From Gracilaria vermiculophylla (taxonomy: Eukaryota; Rhodophyta; Florideophyceae; Gracilariales; Gracilariaceae), in assembly GCA_019155205.2 (NCBI GenBank), contig JAHNZQ020000308.1, positions 17,201-81,200 on the forward strand: a stretch of DNA of 64,000 nt. The letters run 5' to 3'. The notes beneath the pieces are model-generated. The model saw only the letters and a list, made by a program, of their open reading frames with translations, did no database searches and had not been told where the DNA came from. The position numbers and the translations under genes were made by a program. Positions 1-10,193 of this stretch are shown in pieces. The stretch's first letter is position 1; each line of letters begins with the position of its first letter.

Positions 1-260
1 TGCATGTCACTATCCTTTTTTCGCAGTGCGGCCGATGTCTCTACCCTGTACTTTCATAAACGTAGAAGTCACATGTCTTGGCGCTCAAAAAGGGACCCTG
101 TCAGTACCCTAATGTAGTCTTTTACCCAATAATAAAATGTGCCCGTCACAATTTTCGAGAACAATCACAAATAGGCGTGCACATATTCGCGTTTGCACCT
201 GAAAAGATTGAACGCAAATTATAGTGAATACTAAAACTGTCATAAAGTCTGTTTCAAAAG
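1..260. other. AT-rich flank, nothing recognised
   Basis: I see no reading frame, RNA gene or repeat that I can name. The stretch ends at the left inverted repeat of the Tc3-like transposon. Confidence 0.5.
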
Positions 261-287
261 TACAGTGCGTTTCAAAATCATATCACG
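261..287 (+). repeat. Left terminal inverted repeat of Tc3-like element
   Basis: The sequence TACAGTGCGTTTCAAAATC and the following bases match the reverse complement of 2070-2096 at 24 of 27 positions. The first two bases (TA) are the presumed target duplication. Confidence 0.85.
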
Positions 288-383
288 CCTAAAAAAAGCG
301 CCAAAGTAGTACTGTAGTGCGCCTTTTGCAGAGCATAGAAGTGAAAACCGTTCCATAATCATACATCATCAACATCCATCAAT

Positions 384-1938
384 ATGGCTCGAGGATCACC
401 TCTGTCGCGCTCCGAACAGCTTGAAATTGTACAATTGAAAGCTAACGGAAAATAATATGCCGAAATTGGCCGACATTTGAAGCGTCATCCTGCCACAATT
501 CTTCGGTTTCTTAAAAACCCAGTAAGTTATGGAGAAAAAAAATTTACACGGCGTCCCAATCTTTTCAGTCCAGCAGATAAGCGCGGTACTAAACGGGAAC
601 TGTGTCGCGGAAAAGTTTCGTTCAAGAATATTGCAAAAAACTTAAACCTCAATGTATCTAAGTCAACAATATGGAGGGAAATTAATAAGAAAAATTTGTT
701 CAAGTATAAAAGGATGAGGAAAACTTTATTTTTGGAAGAACATCACAAGCAAAAAAGAATTTCTTGGTGTGCAAACATGGCGGACTGGAAAGATCAATGG
801 AACACAGTAATAGTTTCTGACGAAAAAAAGTTTAACTTGGATGGTCCAGATTGTTTTAAGTATTACTGGCATGATCTTAGAAAGGAACGTTCAGAATTTT
901 ATACAAGACATTCTGGAGGTGGTTCTGTAATGGTATGGGCTGTTATGTCAAAGTTTGGAAAAACAAAAATTGACTCTATTGATGTAAATATGGACTTCGC
1001 ACGCTATCAGGAAGTTCTTTATAACTACTGTGGTACTGTCAGCCCTCCTGTCGAGGTAGTAAAGCACAACGTCCGTTAGGAGTTTATAGTGACTCCAAAG
1101 GCACGTATTCCTAAAGGTGGTCTCCGGTATCCGCTGTCGCGAGCCGGGGGAATTCTGTAAGGGATCCGCAAACACCAAGCGGAGGGGAAGGTTCACTGGG
1201 CGGACAATGCTCCTATAGGCGCTGCTATGATGCGACCTGGGGATCGGCGGCTTAGAAACCTGCCTGAGTAGACAAGAGACTCCGACCGGAAAATGTAGAA
1301 GAAGACTCAAGGGTGCTTGTCTTTACTTCCCCAGAGGTGGAGCTCAACCGGCAGCTTAAATATCTAGCCGGGAGCCCGCCTCGGCAGGTCGCAATACTGT
1401 GCTTATTACTTGCATAAAATATCTAAAATGAATACTAAATTCTACCGTACCTTAAGGATACTGTAGCGCACGCGGACAATATTATGCACCACGTGGCCCA
1501 GCTATTAAATTACGAACCCTCCTTAGGAATATTATGCCTTAAGGCCAAACCACCATATTGCCGTAGGAGCCACTGTACTACAACTACATGCTAGCTTTTT
1601 GATACTGTTTACACGGAGAAAATTTTGTTTTTCAACAAGATAATGCCCCGGTACACAAATCTAAATTGGTGTCAGACTGGCTCAAAGAAGCAAGCATTCA
1701 TGTCATGGAATGGCCAGCGCGCTCACTGGACTTGAACCCCATTGAAAATGTATGGGGTCTATTGTCAAGAATGGTTTACGGCCATGGCAGGCAATTCAGC
1801 ACAGTTTTTGATTTAAAAAACTGTATTAAGAATTGTTGGGACAACGTTTCAGTTTCGACAATTAATGGCTACATCAATTCAATGCCTAAACGCTGTATTA
1901 GCGTTATTCAGCAAAGAAGTGGGAAAATTAGTTATTAA
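384..1938 (+). pseudogene. Tc3-like transposase, interrupted
   Basis: The frame opens at ATG 384 and shows an N-terminal helix-turn-helix region of Tc3 type. It is stopped by TAA at 453-455 and resumes in the same frame to 1028. The first catalytic Asp lies in the motif SDEKKFN. A solo LTR (1029-1582) then interrupts the gene. The second Asp (FQQDNAPVH) and the Glu (LNPIENVWG) lie beyond it and are separated by 34 residues, the D34E signature. The codons flanking the LTR are in one frame once the LTR and one target duplication are discounted, but a TGA follows shortly after. The protein normally cuts and pastes its own inverted repeats. This copy cannot make it. Confidence 0.85.
1029..1582 (+). 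repeat. Solo LTR of the Ty3/gypsy family (copy 1)
   Basis: The 554-bp unit starts TGTGGTACTGTC and ends CACTGTACTACA, so it has TG...CA ends with a short inverted repeat. It is flanked by a perfect 5-bp direct duplication ACTAC (1024-1028 and 1583-1587). The same unit recurs at 4358, 6796 and 16763, and in part at 21233. No internal region is attached, so it is a solo LTR left by LTR-LTR recombination. Drawn relative to gag-pol of the full element, this copy is in reverse orientation. Confidence 0.9.
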
Positions 1939-2069
1939 GTCGCCAAAAGAGACTTCAAGTTGATAAAGTTGTTATGTGTTTGAAACGGTTTTTGGACTTG
2001 TATTTATTTTGAAACTCAATTTTGTAGCCGTACAGTACCCAAATCATCATTTTTTAACTTTGAAACCAA

Positions 2070-2096
2070 CGTGTTATGATTTTGAAACAGACTGTA
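2070..2096 (-). repeat. Right terminal inverted repeat of Tc3-like element
   Basis: This is the inverted partner of 261-287. Read on the minus strand it begins TACAGTCTGTTTCAAAATC. The terminal TA pair matches the target preference of Tc1/mariner elements. Confidence 0.85.
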
Positions 2097-4141
2097 TAGG
2101 ACACCTGGCATTGTGATGCAAATCATCGTTATTAGTAGTGTAGTGCTACCAAAATCAGTTTTCAGAAAACTTCCAAGTTAAAAAACCGTTTTAAAATCAT
2201 AGGACCTTTCACTATCAAACTTCATTTTGCCTTCTTCAGTAGTTGATTTTCGCTTTTGTGTACTAAATAATACTCATTTAACGCTTTTGCATCGCGTTTC
2301 TCTAACGTCCCATACTTAAAATATTCATAGTTTTCGCGCTGTTTCCAATACCTTTGCTTTAATCAAAACCTTTTCAGAATGGCCTAAAATGGCCATAACT
2401 CATTCTAACGAGTACATCTTATTCATTTTCAAAAGGGTATAGGTGAACGTAACGCGTAAGTAACTGCATGGCAACACTTTATAGCAAGCAGCGAACGTTT
2501 TTCATTGCTAGAGACTACTAAACGGCGGCTCTATCTCAGTGAAAATCCAGTTTACATTTCTGATCAGATATGTAAAAATTTATAAAAAGTTTTGTGAAAG
2601 CATTTGGAAGCCTTTTTGAGTCTATAGTACTTGCTGCAAAGGCCCCATATGTAGCTGTTTTCATCGAGAGTCCAGTGCATGGCATAATATAAGCTTTCAT
2701 AGAACTTTTGTTTGTGCTAATTTTGTTTGATCTTTTTTGCTTATGATAGACTTAGATAAGACACTGTTGTTCATCACAATCAAAGATTTATTCAATTAAG
2801 AATACATTCTTTTCGCAGCTTTCTTTTATTTCAATGCTCATTGCACACTGTGGCAGCATTTTTTGTTAATTTGCAGCATTCAAATGGAATTGATGTTCAG
2901 TTTTATAAACAGAAAGAATTTTGAAGCGTTTTTCACTACCATTTTATTCATTTTCTGTAAATGTATCGTTCTTTTCATGAGGTTTTTAATGCAAAATACA
3001 TAGCCAGGATAATATTCTTGCGGAACATAATGCATATTGTTGCAGCTGAGCATTATTAGGTTATCAATAAAACTTTATGTTTATATTCAAGTAAATATTT
3101 AAGAAAATGATAAAAGAATGGGAACAAAAGGTATAAATCTATGGTACTGATTGCAATATTGTGTTATAAGCTTAGAATGTAGTATATTTCATGTCTTTTT
3201 GAGGAAAGAAAACAACGTTTTGTGAAAATAATCACGCGTAAGTTTGAAATGTCTCATACTTTTGAAACGCGTTTTTGAGGGTTTTAACGAATGGGGGTGG
3301 CTACAGTAGGCAAAAATCCGTATTTTGGCGCGCTTTTGCACTGTCTTGTACTTCTGAAACGCACTGTACTAAAAAGTATAGGCCTTCGAGTATATGGTCT
3401 ACCTCTTTGAGAACGCACTCCAACCCTTCGGCTACACGCTGTTCTTCTCCTAGCACAAGTCGGACATTTGCACTTAAATCAATGCTCGCTCATGCAGCGG
3501 ATTCTCATTACCGAGGTGCGCCGGTCCACAAACTTTCAACTCAAGACTCACTTTCATGAACACCAGTTGTTTGTTAGTCCTGCTTCTCATACGTCGTAGG
3601 CGCAGTAAACTCCTCCAAAACAAGCCTCTACGCCACAGGCTGGGTTGGATTGCGCGTCAAAGACGGGACCGACGAATACAAAGAATCGCACTACTGGATC
3701 TGAGTGTGTCTGCGTCTACGATTTTGTACGGATGAGGTTCAGATCATGCACTTATATCTCTGAATGGATACGATCAATTCGGATTCCAGTACATATTGTT
3801 AAAGTTTTCACCGATTTTTATTTCCTTCTCGCCGTACTCGAAAAATGGATACCTGCGGAAGCTACCTTTTTGCCTTGTTCGGCAAGGTACACCGCGTTTG
3901 ATGACTGCTTTGCACTGTTTGGGGCTTGTCTTGACGTGGGGTCGGTGCTGAAGATCACAGATGGTGCTTTGTATGCTCTTTGGTACAACGTCTTCTTCTC
4001 GCTCAAAATTTCTTCGCTTCGGGCGACGACTTTTTCTACGTGTTCTCTCGCAGGAGGACAAGGCAAAGACTCGAATGCTTCCATCTGCCGATGTTGTGGA
4101 ATTTAACACTTGTATCAGCGCAAAGTACTCGTTGCTAATAA
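2097..4141. other. AT-rich non-coding stretch with a third Tc3-type end
   Basis: No gene is recognisable in these 2 kb. The only structure I can support is a 16-bp sequence at 3353-3368. It matches the left end of the Tc3-like element (261-276) at 15 of 16 positions in inverted orientation and ends in TA. Short open frames at 3645-4106 and on the opposite strand resemble nothing I know. Confidence 0.5.
3353..3368 (-). repeat. Additional Tc3-like terminal inverted repeat
   Basis: Read on the minus strand it is TACAGTGCGTTTCAGA. It matches the left repeat at 261 more closely than the repeat at 2096 does over its first 13 bases. It may be the right end of a larger or nested non-autonomous element. 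Confidence 0.5.
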
Positions 4142-4357
4142 AATGTATACTGCGTTGCTGATGGGCTCAAATTGCACTTAGAACAGTTGAAAGATGCTGT
4201 GATTCAAGATTTGTTCTATGAAGGGTGGACACATGACCATTACGTTGGCAACATATTTGTCTTCGCCCCTAATGGAACAATTATCGCATATGCGCTTAAC
4301 GGGCCGGGTTCAATGCATGCCTCAGTCATTGCAGAATGCGGAAAGATTTACGAGAAG
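4142..4357 (+). pseudogene. Fragment of a PIF/Harbinger-like DDE transposase
   Basis: A 72-codon open stretch reads ADGLKLHLEQ near its start, then FVFAPNGTIIAYALNGPGSMH. This resembles the DDE nuclease core of HARBI1/DDE_Tnp4-type transposases common in algae and oomycetes (family assignment from memory of the motif style). There is no start codon. The fragment is cut at 4357 by a gypsy LTR, and I do not find its continuation beyond 17317. It is a remnant. Confidence 0.5.
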
Positions 4358-4912
4358 TGTGGTACAGTCAGTTCTCCTTTCGAGGTAGTAGACCACAACG
4401 TCCGTTAGGAGTTTTTGTTGACTCCAAAGGTGCGAGTTCCTAAAGGTGGTCTCCGATATTCGCTGTCGTGAGCCGAGGGAATTCTTAAAGGGGATCTGCA
4501 AACACCAAGTGGAGGGGAAGGTTCACTGGGCGGACAATGCTTCTACAGGAGCTGCGATGAGGGGACCTGGGAATGGGCGGCTTAGAAACCCGAGGATGAT
4601 CAACGAGAGTCTCCAACCAGAAAAGTAGATGAAGACTCAAGGGTGCTTGTCTTTACTTCCCCAGAGGTGGAGCTCAACCTGCAGATTAAGTAGCAGGCCG
4701 GGAGTCCGCCTCGGCAGGTCTCACTACTGTACAAGTTACCTGCATAAAGTAACTAAAATAAATAATAATTCTACCGTCCATTAAGGATACTGTAGGGCAC
4801 GTGGGCGAAATTATGCACCACGTGGCCCAGGTGATAAAATACGAGCCCTCCTTAGGAATATTATGCCATAAGGCCACACCACCGCTTTTCCCTTAGAAGC
4901 CAGTGTACTACA
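4358..4912 (-). repeat. Ty3/gypsy LTR (copy 2)
   Basis: It starts TGTGGTACAGTC and ends GTGTACTACA, with TG...CA termini. It aligns along its length to copies 1, 3 and 4. In gag-pol orientation this is the 3' LTR of the deleted left-hand element. The purine-rich stretch next to it (minus strand, AGGAAAGTGTGTA) could be a polypurine tract. Confidence 0.85.
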
Positions 4913-5151
4913 TACACACTTTCCTGAACTGCACCACGACCTCGAGATGCATCCTTCTATTACTTGATCCCCGGGGTGGCTCGTATCGGTGTGGAGGCCA
5001 GCGCGGCTTCCGGTGATTGGCACGTTCTCTCCTTCAGGCGTTCCTCCTTTCCTTCATACTCCCGCGCGGCGTATTGCAGCGGGCTCGCGTTTCACCCCTT
5101 GCAGCGTTTGTGGACCCTGTTCCTCCTTAACCCGGCGGCGTCTCCTCCTTC

Positions 5152-5388
5152 TTGGTGTCACCTGTCGGTGCTGCCGCGCCAGTCGGCCGCGCGAGTGTCC
5201 GCGCCTTCCGGCTTGCCGTGAGCGGTACAAGCGCGGAACTGCCGTGGACGGAGCGTGGGTCAGTCCTGAGGGGATACCGACCCCTTAGAGGCACTTGCTG
5301 CTCCGATTCCTTTGAGGCTTCCTCTTTTGAAAACACCCACTTCCTCGCGTCCGCTCATTCAAGCTCCGTGAAGGTGCAAGACTCATAA
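5152..5388 (+). pseudogene. Small ORF upstream of antisense ORF, deleted element
   Basis: This 78-codon frame sits before the antisense ORF, in the same frame. It ends in a TAA at the same relative place as its counterpart at 7507-7824. The two share the stretch LPWTERGSV and a Ser/Phe-rich end. Whether it is translated is unknown. The conserved stop may simply separate a leader from the main ORF. Confidence 0.3.
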
Positions 5389-5424
5389 TCTTCTCGTCTG
5401 CATTCTCGTCGTCCTCCGTTGGAT

Positions 5425-6512
5425 ATGAACGCCGGCCTCGCTATGGTGCTCCATACCTCGCCTGATTCCGGTCGCCCGGCTTCTTCTCGAATTCCACGAT
5501 GGCGGCTTGACGCGGCTCCCTCCTCGGGGGTGCATATAACTGCGGGTCATTCCCCAAGCGGTGTCAAATCTGTCTCCTCAGGTGCTACCACGCATTCGGT
5601 TGCCATCTATCCAGCTTCCTACACCTTCGGCATGTCTACTCCGACTCCGGCGCCTACCTCTTGTTCGAATCCTGAGGTGTATCACACCTCGACCGGTGCG
5701 CCGTTCCGTCTAGAGGAGCATTTCGATAATCGCGCCACGTGGGTATTTGTCCCGTTCCATGACCGGCGCGTCAGTCTCCCGTGTCCCGTGGAGGATTAAA
5801 TTCACCACTTCGGCCCATTCCTTCAGGCGATGCGATTCCGCGCCGTACCGGAGGTTGCGTGGAACGACCAGATGCGGAACCGCATGGATGCATATCGCGC
5901 TCACTGGCTTCATACTCCAGTACATAGTGACAACGCTCCATCCACGGTGGGACACTGCGATACTCCTTACCTGAGGTGCGCTGAGGAACGAGAGGTCCAG
6001 GCGCGACTCCAGGTCCTGCTCCACAAGAAGAGCTCGCACCAGAGAGCGAGACGAACCGGAAGCATTGCCGATGGACGCTCTGCCCTCGCGGTATTCCCCT
6101 TCGATCCCCCATACGATCATCTCTACTGGCTCAATCGGAATCGATGGGGAACGCACCTTGCGGACGAGACTCGAGTACGCACCGCTTTCCGATACTTCTA
6201 TGCGTGGCATAACACGGAATTCCATGATATGCCTTCCGGGCAGCGTCCGAAGTACTATTTTAAGGTGATTGACTCTTGGCGGTACCACTGGGTATCCCCG
6301 CACCTCTGCGTTGTGACACCCATTACCTTCGCGTACCACACCTCAGAGGTTCTAGATCCTCATGAATCCCTAGGGCGTTTCGTCATATTTATCGCTTCGA
6401 CGGAGTTCGTGGTTGGCACCCTGATGGCGTATCTCCAAGCAGCGGACGAAGGCGTCATTTCCTATACTAGGTGCCGCGACGATGGCCTCTACTGGAATTC
6501 TTCGTATCAGCC
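5425..6512 (+). pseudogene. Antisense ORF of gypsy element, truncated copy
   Basis: It runs opposite to gag-pol and matches the first half of the ORF at 7861-9951 closely at DNA and protein level. TAC in the other copy is TAA here (5797-5799), after which the frame stays open. At about 6512 the sequence jumps to antisense RT sequence corresponding to 12717 onward, so an internal deletion of about 3.8 kb removed the rest. I do not recognise the protein. It is rich in Arg, His, Trp and Tyr and has no zinc knuckle, membrane segment or known catalytic motif that I can see. Confidence 0.6.
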
Positions 6513-6795
6513 TGCTCCTCCACGCTGCGGGAGTATATGATGACATCATCAATGTACTCCAAGGCGTACTGCCACTTCACCTTTGACAGGATTATGCCCA
6601 CCGCTCGTTGGGACATAGCGAGTGCATTCTTCAATCCAAATGGCATTCTTAGGAATCAGAAAATTCCACAATGCGAGGTTAACGTTGTCTTATCTTTATC
6701 GCAGTTATCCATCTCAATTTTACAGTAGCCGCTGTTGGCATCAAGCGTGGAGAAAACGAACGCATCACCGAAGGAGTCGATTCATTCATCCATAC
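6513..6795 (-). pseudogene. Reverse transcriptase fragment fused to the antisense ORF
   Basis: On the minus strand this matches the RT region at 12717-13000 of the longer element, with scattered substitutions. It is cut on one side by the deletion junction at 6512/6513 and on the other by the middle LTR at 6796. It carries the end of the RT palm region and is non-functional. Confidence 0.8.
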
Positions 6796-7348
6796 TGTGG
6801 TACTGTCAGCCCTCCTCTCGAGGTAGTAAAGCACAACGTCCGTTAGGAGTTTTTGTTGACTCCAAAGGGGCGTATTCCTGAAGGTGGTCTCCGGTATCTG
6901 CTGTCGCGAGCCGGGGGAATGCTTGAAGGAGATCTGCAAACACCAAGCGGAGGGGGAGGTTCACTGGCCGGACAATGCTCCTACAGGCGCTGCTATGATG
7001 CGACCTGGGGATCGGAGGCTTAGAAACCTGCGTTGATCGACGAAAGACTCCAACCGGAAAAGTAGATGAAGACTCAAGGGTGCTTGTCTTTGCTTCCCCA
7101 GAGGTGAAGCTCAACCTGCAGATTAAGTATCAAGCCGGGAGTCTGCCTCGACAGGTCTTGCTCCTGTACTAATTACCTGCATAAGTTAACTAAAATAAAT
7201 AGTAATTCTACCGTTCCTCCAGGATACTGTAGCGCACGTGGGCGGAATTATGCACCACGTGGCCTAGCTATTAAAATACGAGCCCTCCTTAAGAATATTA
7301 TACATTAAGGCAATACCACCCTATTTCCGTAGGAGCCACTGTACTACA
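6796..7348 (-). repeat. Ty3/gypsy LTR (copy 3, shared middle LTR)
   Basis: It starts TGTGGTACTGTC and ends CTGTACTACA. It is the 3' LTR of the near-full-length element in gag-pol orientation, and it abuts an RT fragment of the deleted element directly, without a primer site. The adjoining minus-strand sequence AAGATAAGGGG is a plausible polypurine tract. Confidence 0.85.
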
Positions 7349-7506
7349 TACCCCTTATCTTAAATTGCACCACGTCCTCGAGGTGCATCTTACGCTTTCT
7401 TGATCCCTGGCGTGGCTCCTCTTGGTCTTGCGGCAAGTGCGGCCTCCGGCGGTTCGCCCGTTCTCTTCTTCAGGCGTTCCTTCCCTTCTCCATACTCCCG
7501 CGCGGC

Positions 7507-7824
7507 GTGTTGCCGCGGGCTCGCGATTCATTCCTTGCGGCGTTTGTGGATTCTCCTCTCCCTTCGCCCGGCTGCATCTGCTCCTTCTTGGTGTCACCCG
7601 TTGTTGCTGCTTCGCCAGTCGGCAACGCGAGTGTCCGCGTCTCCCAGCGTACCGTGCTTGGTGCAAGCGCGCAACTTCCGTGGACGGAGCGTGGGTCAGT
7701 CCCGAGAAAATACCGCCCCCCTGGAGGCCCTAGCCACTCCGACTCCTTCGAGGCTTCTTCTTTTGGCAACACCCACTTCTTCGCGTCCGCTCATTCGATC
7801 TCCGTGAAGATGCCGGACGCATAA
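7507..7824 (+). CDS. Small ORF upstream of antisense ORF, long element
   Basis: A 105-codon frame precedes the antisense ORF, shares its frame and ends in TAA 36 bases before the ATG at 7861. The counterpart at 5152-5388 keeps the same stop and similar C-terminal residues. There is no recognisable domain. It may be a short translated leader ORF or an incidental open stretch in GC-rich DNA. Confidence 0.3.
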   Translation: MLPRARDSFLAAFVDSPLPSPGCICSFLVSPVVAASPVGNASVRVSQRTVLGASAQLPWTERGSVPRKYRPPGGPSHSDSFEASSFGNTHFFASAHSISVKMPDA

Positions 7825-7860
7825 TTCTCTCGTCCGCACCTCCGTCGTTCTCCGTTGGAT

Positions 7861-9951
7861 ATGAGCGCGCGCCCCGCGATGGTGCTCCATAACTCGCCTG
7901 ATTCCAGTCGCCCGGCTTCGCCTCGAATTCCACGATGGCGGCTTGACGCGGCTCCCTCCGCGGTGGTGCATATAACTTGGAATCGTTCCCCGAGTGGTAT
8001 CCGGTCTCTCTCCTCAGGTGCTACCACGCGTTCAGTCGCCACTCACCCGGTTTCGTACACCTTCGGAGTGTCTTCTCCGACTCCGGCGCTTACATCCCCT
8101 GCAAATCCTGAGAGGTATCACACCTTGACCGGTGCACCGTTCCGTCCAGGAGAACACTTTGATCATCGCGCCACGCGGGTGTTTGTCCCGTTCCACGATA
8201 GGCGCGTGAGTCTCCCGTGTCCCGTGGAGGATTACATTCACCATTTTGGTCCGTACTTTCAGTCGATGCGATTTCGCGCCTTCCCGGAGATTGCGTGGAA
8301 CGATAAGAAGCGGAACCGCGTCGATGCATACCGCGCACACTGGCTTCATACTCCGGTACATGGTGACAACACTCCAACAACAGAGGGACGCTGCGACACC
8401 CCATATCCGAGGTGCGCTGAGGAAAGAGAGATCCAGGCGCGACTCCAGGTACTGCTCCACAAGGAGAGCTCACAACAGAGAGCGGGAAGAACCGGAAGCA
8501 TCGCCGATGGACGCTCTGCCCTCGCGGTGTTGCCCTTCGATTCCCAATACGATTGCCTGTACTGGCTCAATCGGAATCGATGGGGGACGCACCTTGCGAA
8601 CGAAACTCGCGTACGCACCGCGTTCTGGTACTTCTACGGATAGCATAACACGGAATTCCATGATATGCCTTCCGGGCAACGTACGAAGTACTACCTTAAG
8701 GTGAACGACTCCTGGAGGGACCACTGGGTTTCCCGGCATCTCTGCGTGGCGACGCCCATGACCTTCGCGTATCATACCTCCGAGGTTGTGGATCCACATG
8801 ACTCCCTAGGGCGGTTCGTCATGCTGGTCGCCTCGACTGAGTTTGCGGTCGGCACCCTGATGGCTTATCCCCAAGCGGCGGACGAAGGCGTAACCTCCTA
8901 TACCCGATGCCGCGACGGCCGCCTCTACTGGGACTCGTCATATCAGCCGACCGCCGGGCGTTTGCTTCCATTGTCGGCGTCCATCATACGGGTTCTGCGC
9001 TCCTTTGGCATCAAAAGCCTGGTTAGGGGCACCGCATGGAGCAAGGCCGAGGCGAAGCCACTGTTGGATTACAACCTCCAGGTGGCGTGGAATGACACGC
9101 CGGGTTTTCTCTGGTACGACTACGGCGAGGACAAGTTTCACCCCATCGTGAGAAGTCCGAATGAAGACGATGACGGGCGAGCATACCCTGCCTTTCCCCG
9201 TCTGGCGCCATCTCGGGTTCCTCAGGTGCCACGGCTCCGAGTACCCGACTACGACCCCTTGATGGAGAGTCTGGCGTTTGATGCACCACGTCAGTTACTG
9301 GCTCAGCCCCAGGATATGGGCGCACCTCCTGAGGTGATAACTCCGCGGCCCACCGCCGTGCCGAGTGCTCCCACAGTGGTAGCCGCCATGTCTCCTATGG
9401 AAGAGGACGAGATTATTCCCGTCCCAGTACCTTCGGCCCCAGTGGTGCAGCCCCGATTGCGGAGCGTCCCTGCTCCGATTACTCAGCCTCGCCTGCGGAG
9501 TGTTCCAGTTCCCTCACCGCCGTCACCTCAGGTGTCACCGACTCCGTCCTTGGCATTGCCGTCCTCCACTGCGAAGCCCGCGGAATCCCGTCCGGGACCT
9601 CCTGTCCCAGCTGAGCCGCCGTCCGCAGCTCCTTCCGTGGCGGTTGTTGCGCCGTCAACGGAGGTGGCCGCATCGAGTGCACCGTCGGGAGGAGTCTCCT
9701 CTGGGGCTCTGGAGGCTGCCTTCCAAGAGTTGGTGCAGGCGTGTCTGGTAACCGGCCGTCCTGTTCCGGCTTCTCCTGTAGAGGCTCTGCGCGAGACGCG
9801 TCCTTGGGTCTTAGAGCTCCACAAGGCCCGGACAGACCGAGCCTCGATGGCGGCTCTCAAGGAAAGCCTGTCGGAGTTCTTTGATAGCCAAGCGCTCACA
9901 GCGAAAGCGCGCCCCGAAGCGGAGCATTCAACTCCATTCGGTGACCTGTAG
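7861..9951 (+). pseudogene. Long antisense ORF of the gypsy element
   Basis: This frame of about 697 codons lies between the integrase end and the 3' LTR, pointing against gag-pol. One TAG (8641-8643) breaks it. The truncated copy at 5425 has TGG there, so the ancestral frame was open. Residues 1-390 are rich in aromatic and basic residues and are shared by both copies. Residues about 400-610 are Pro/Ser/Val-rich and probably disordered. The last 80 residues look helical. I do not recognise the family. It ends 242 bp from the integrase stop, tail to tail. It could be an accessory structural or regulatory protein of the element, or a captured gene. Confidence 0.6.
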
Positions 9952-10193
9952 GTGAGGGGACCCTGACCAATAAAAGATCCTTCGGATGGAGCAGAAGATC
10001 CACAAACAGTAGTCTTAATATGCACAGGCCGTGCTTGCGTGCGTAACGACACGAAGTGCCGCCCTGAGAGCATGCGGAAAGCGATCAACGGCATCCTGGA
10101 GGCGAGAAAAAGAACTCCAGGTAGGGGATAGACGGCGGAGGCGAAAAACATCTCCGGTCGGGGGCCCCCTCCCCCTTTCCTAAACGGAAGCGC

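Larger units (their letters stand above)
263..2094 (+). mobile_element. Tc3-like Tc1/mariner DNA transposon, degenerate
   Basis: The element is bounded by 27-bp imperfect terminal inverted repeats (24 of 27 positions match). They start TACAGT on the left (261-287) and end ACTGTA on the right (2070-2096). The outermost TA at each end is the expected TA target duplication of the Tc1/mariner superfamily. Between the ends lies one transposase gene whose catalytic spacing is D34E, as in the Tc1/Tc3 branch. A 554-bp LTR has landed inside the gene, and two in-frame stops are present outside that insertion, so this copy is dead. Confidence 0.85.

Noticed and set aside
3645..4106. 153-codon open frame on the plus strand
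   Set aside because: It has no recognisable motif, overlaps two opposite frames and lies in a transposon-rich stretch. The residue mix looks random.
9500..9751. Frames rich in Arg/Pro overlapping the antisense ORF
   Set aside because: These are shadows of a GC-rich coding region in other phases.
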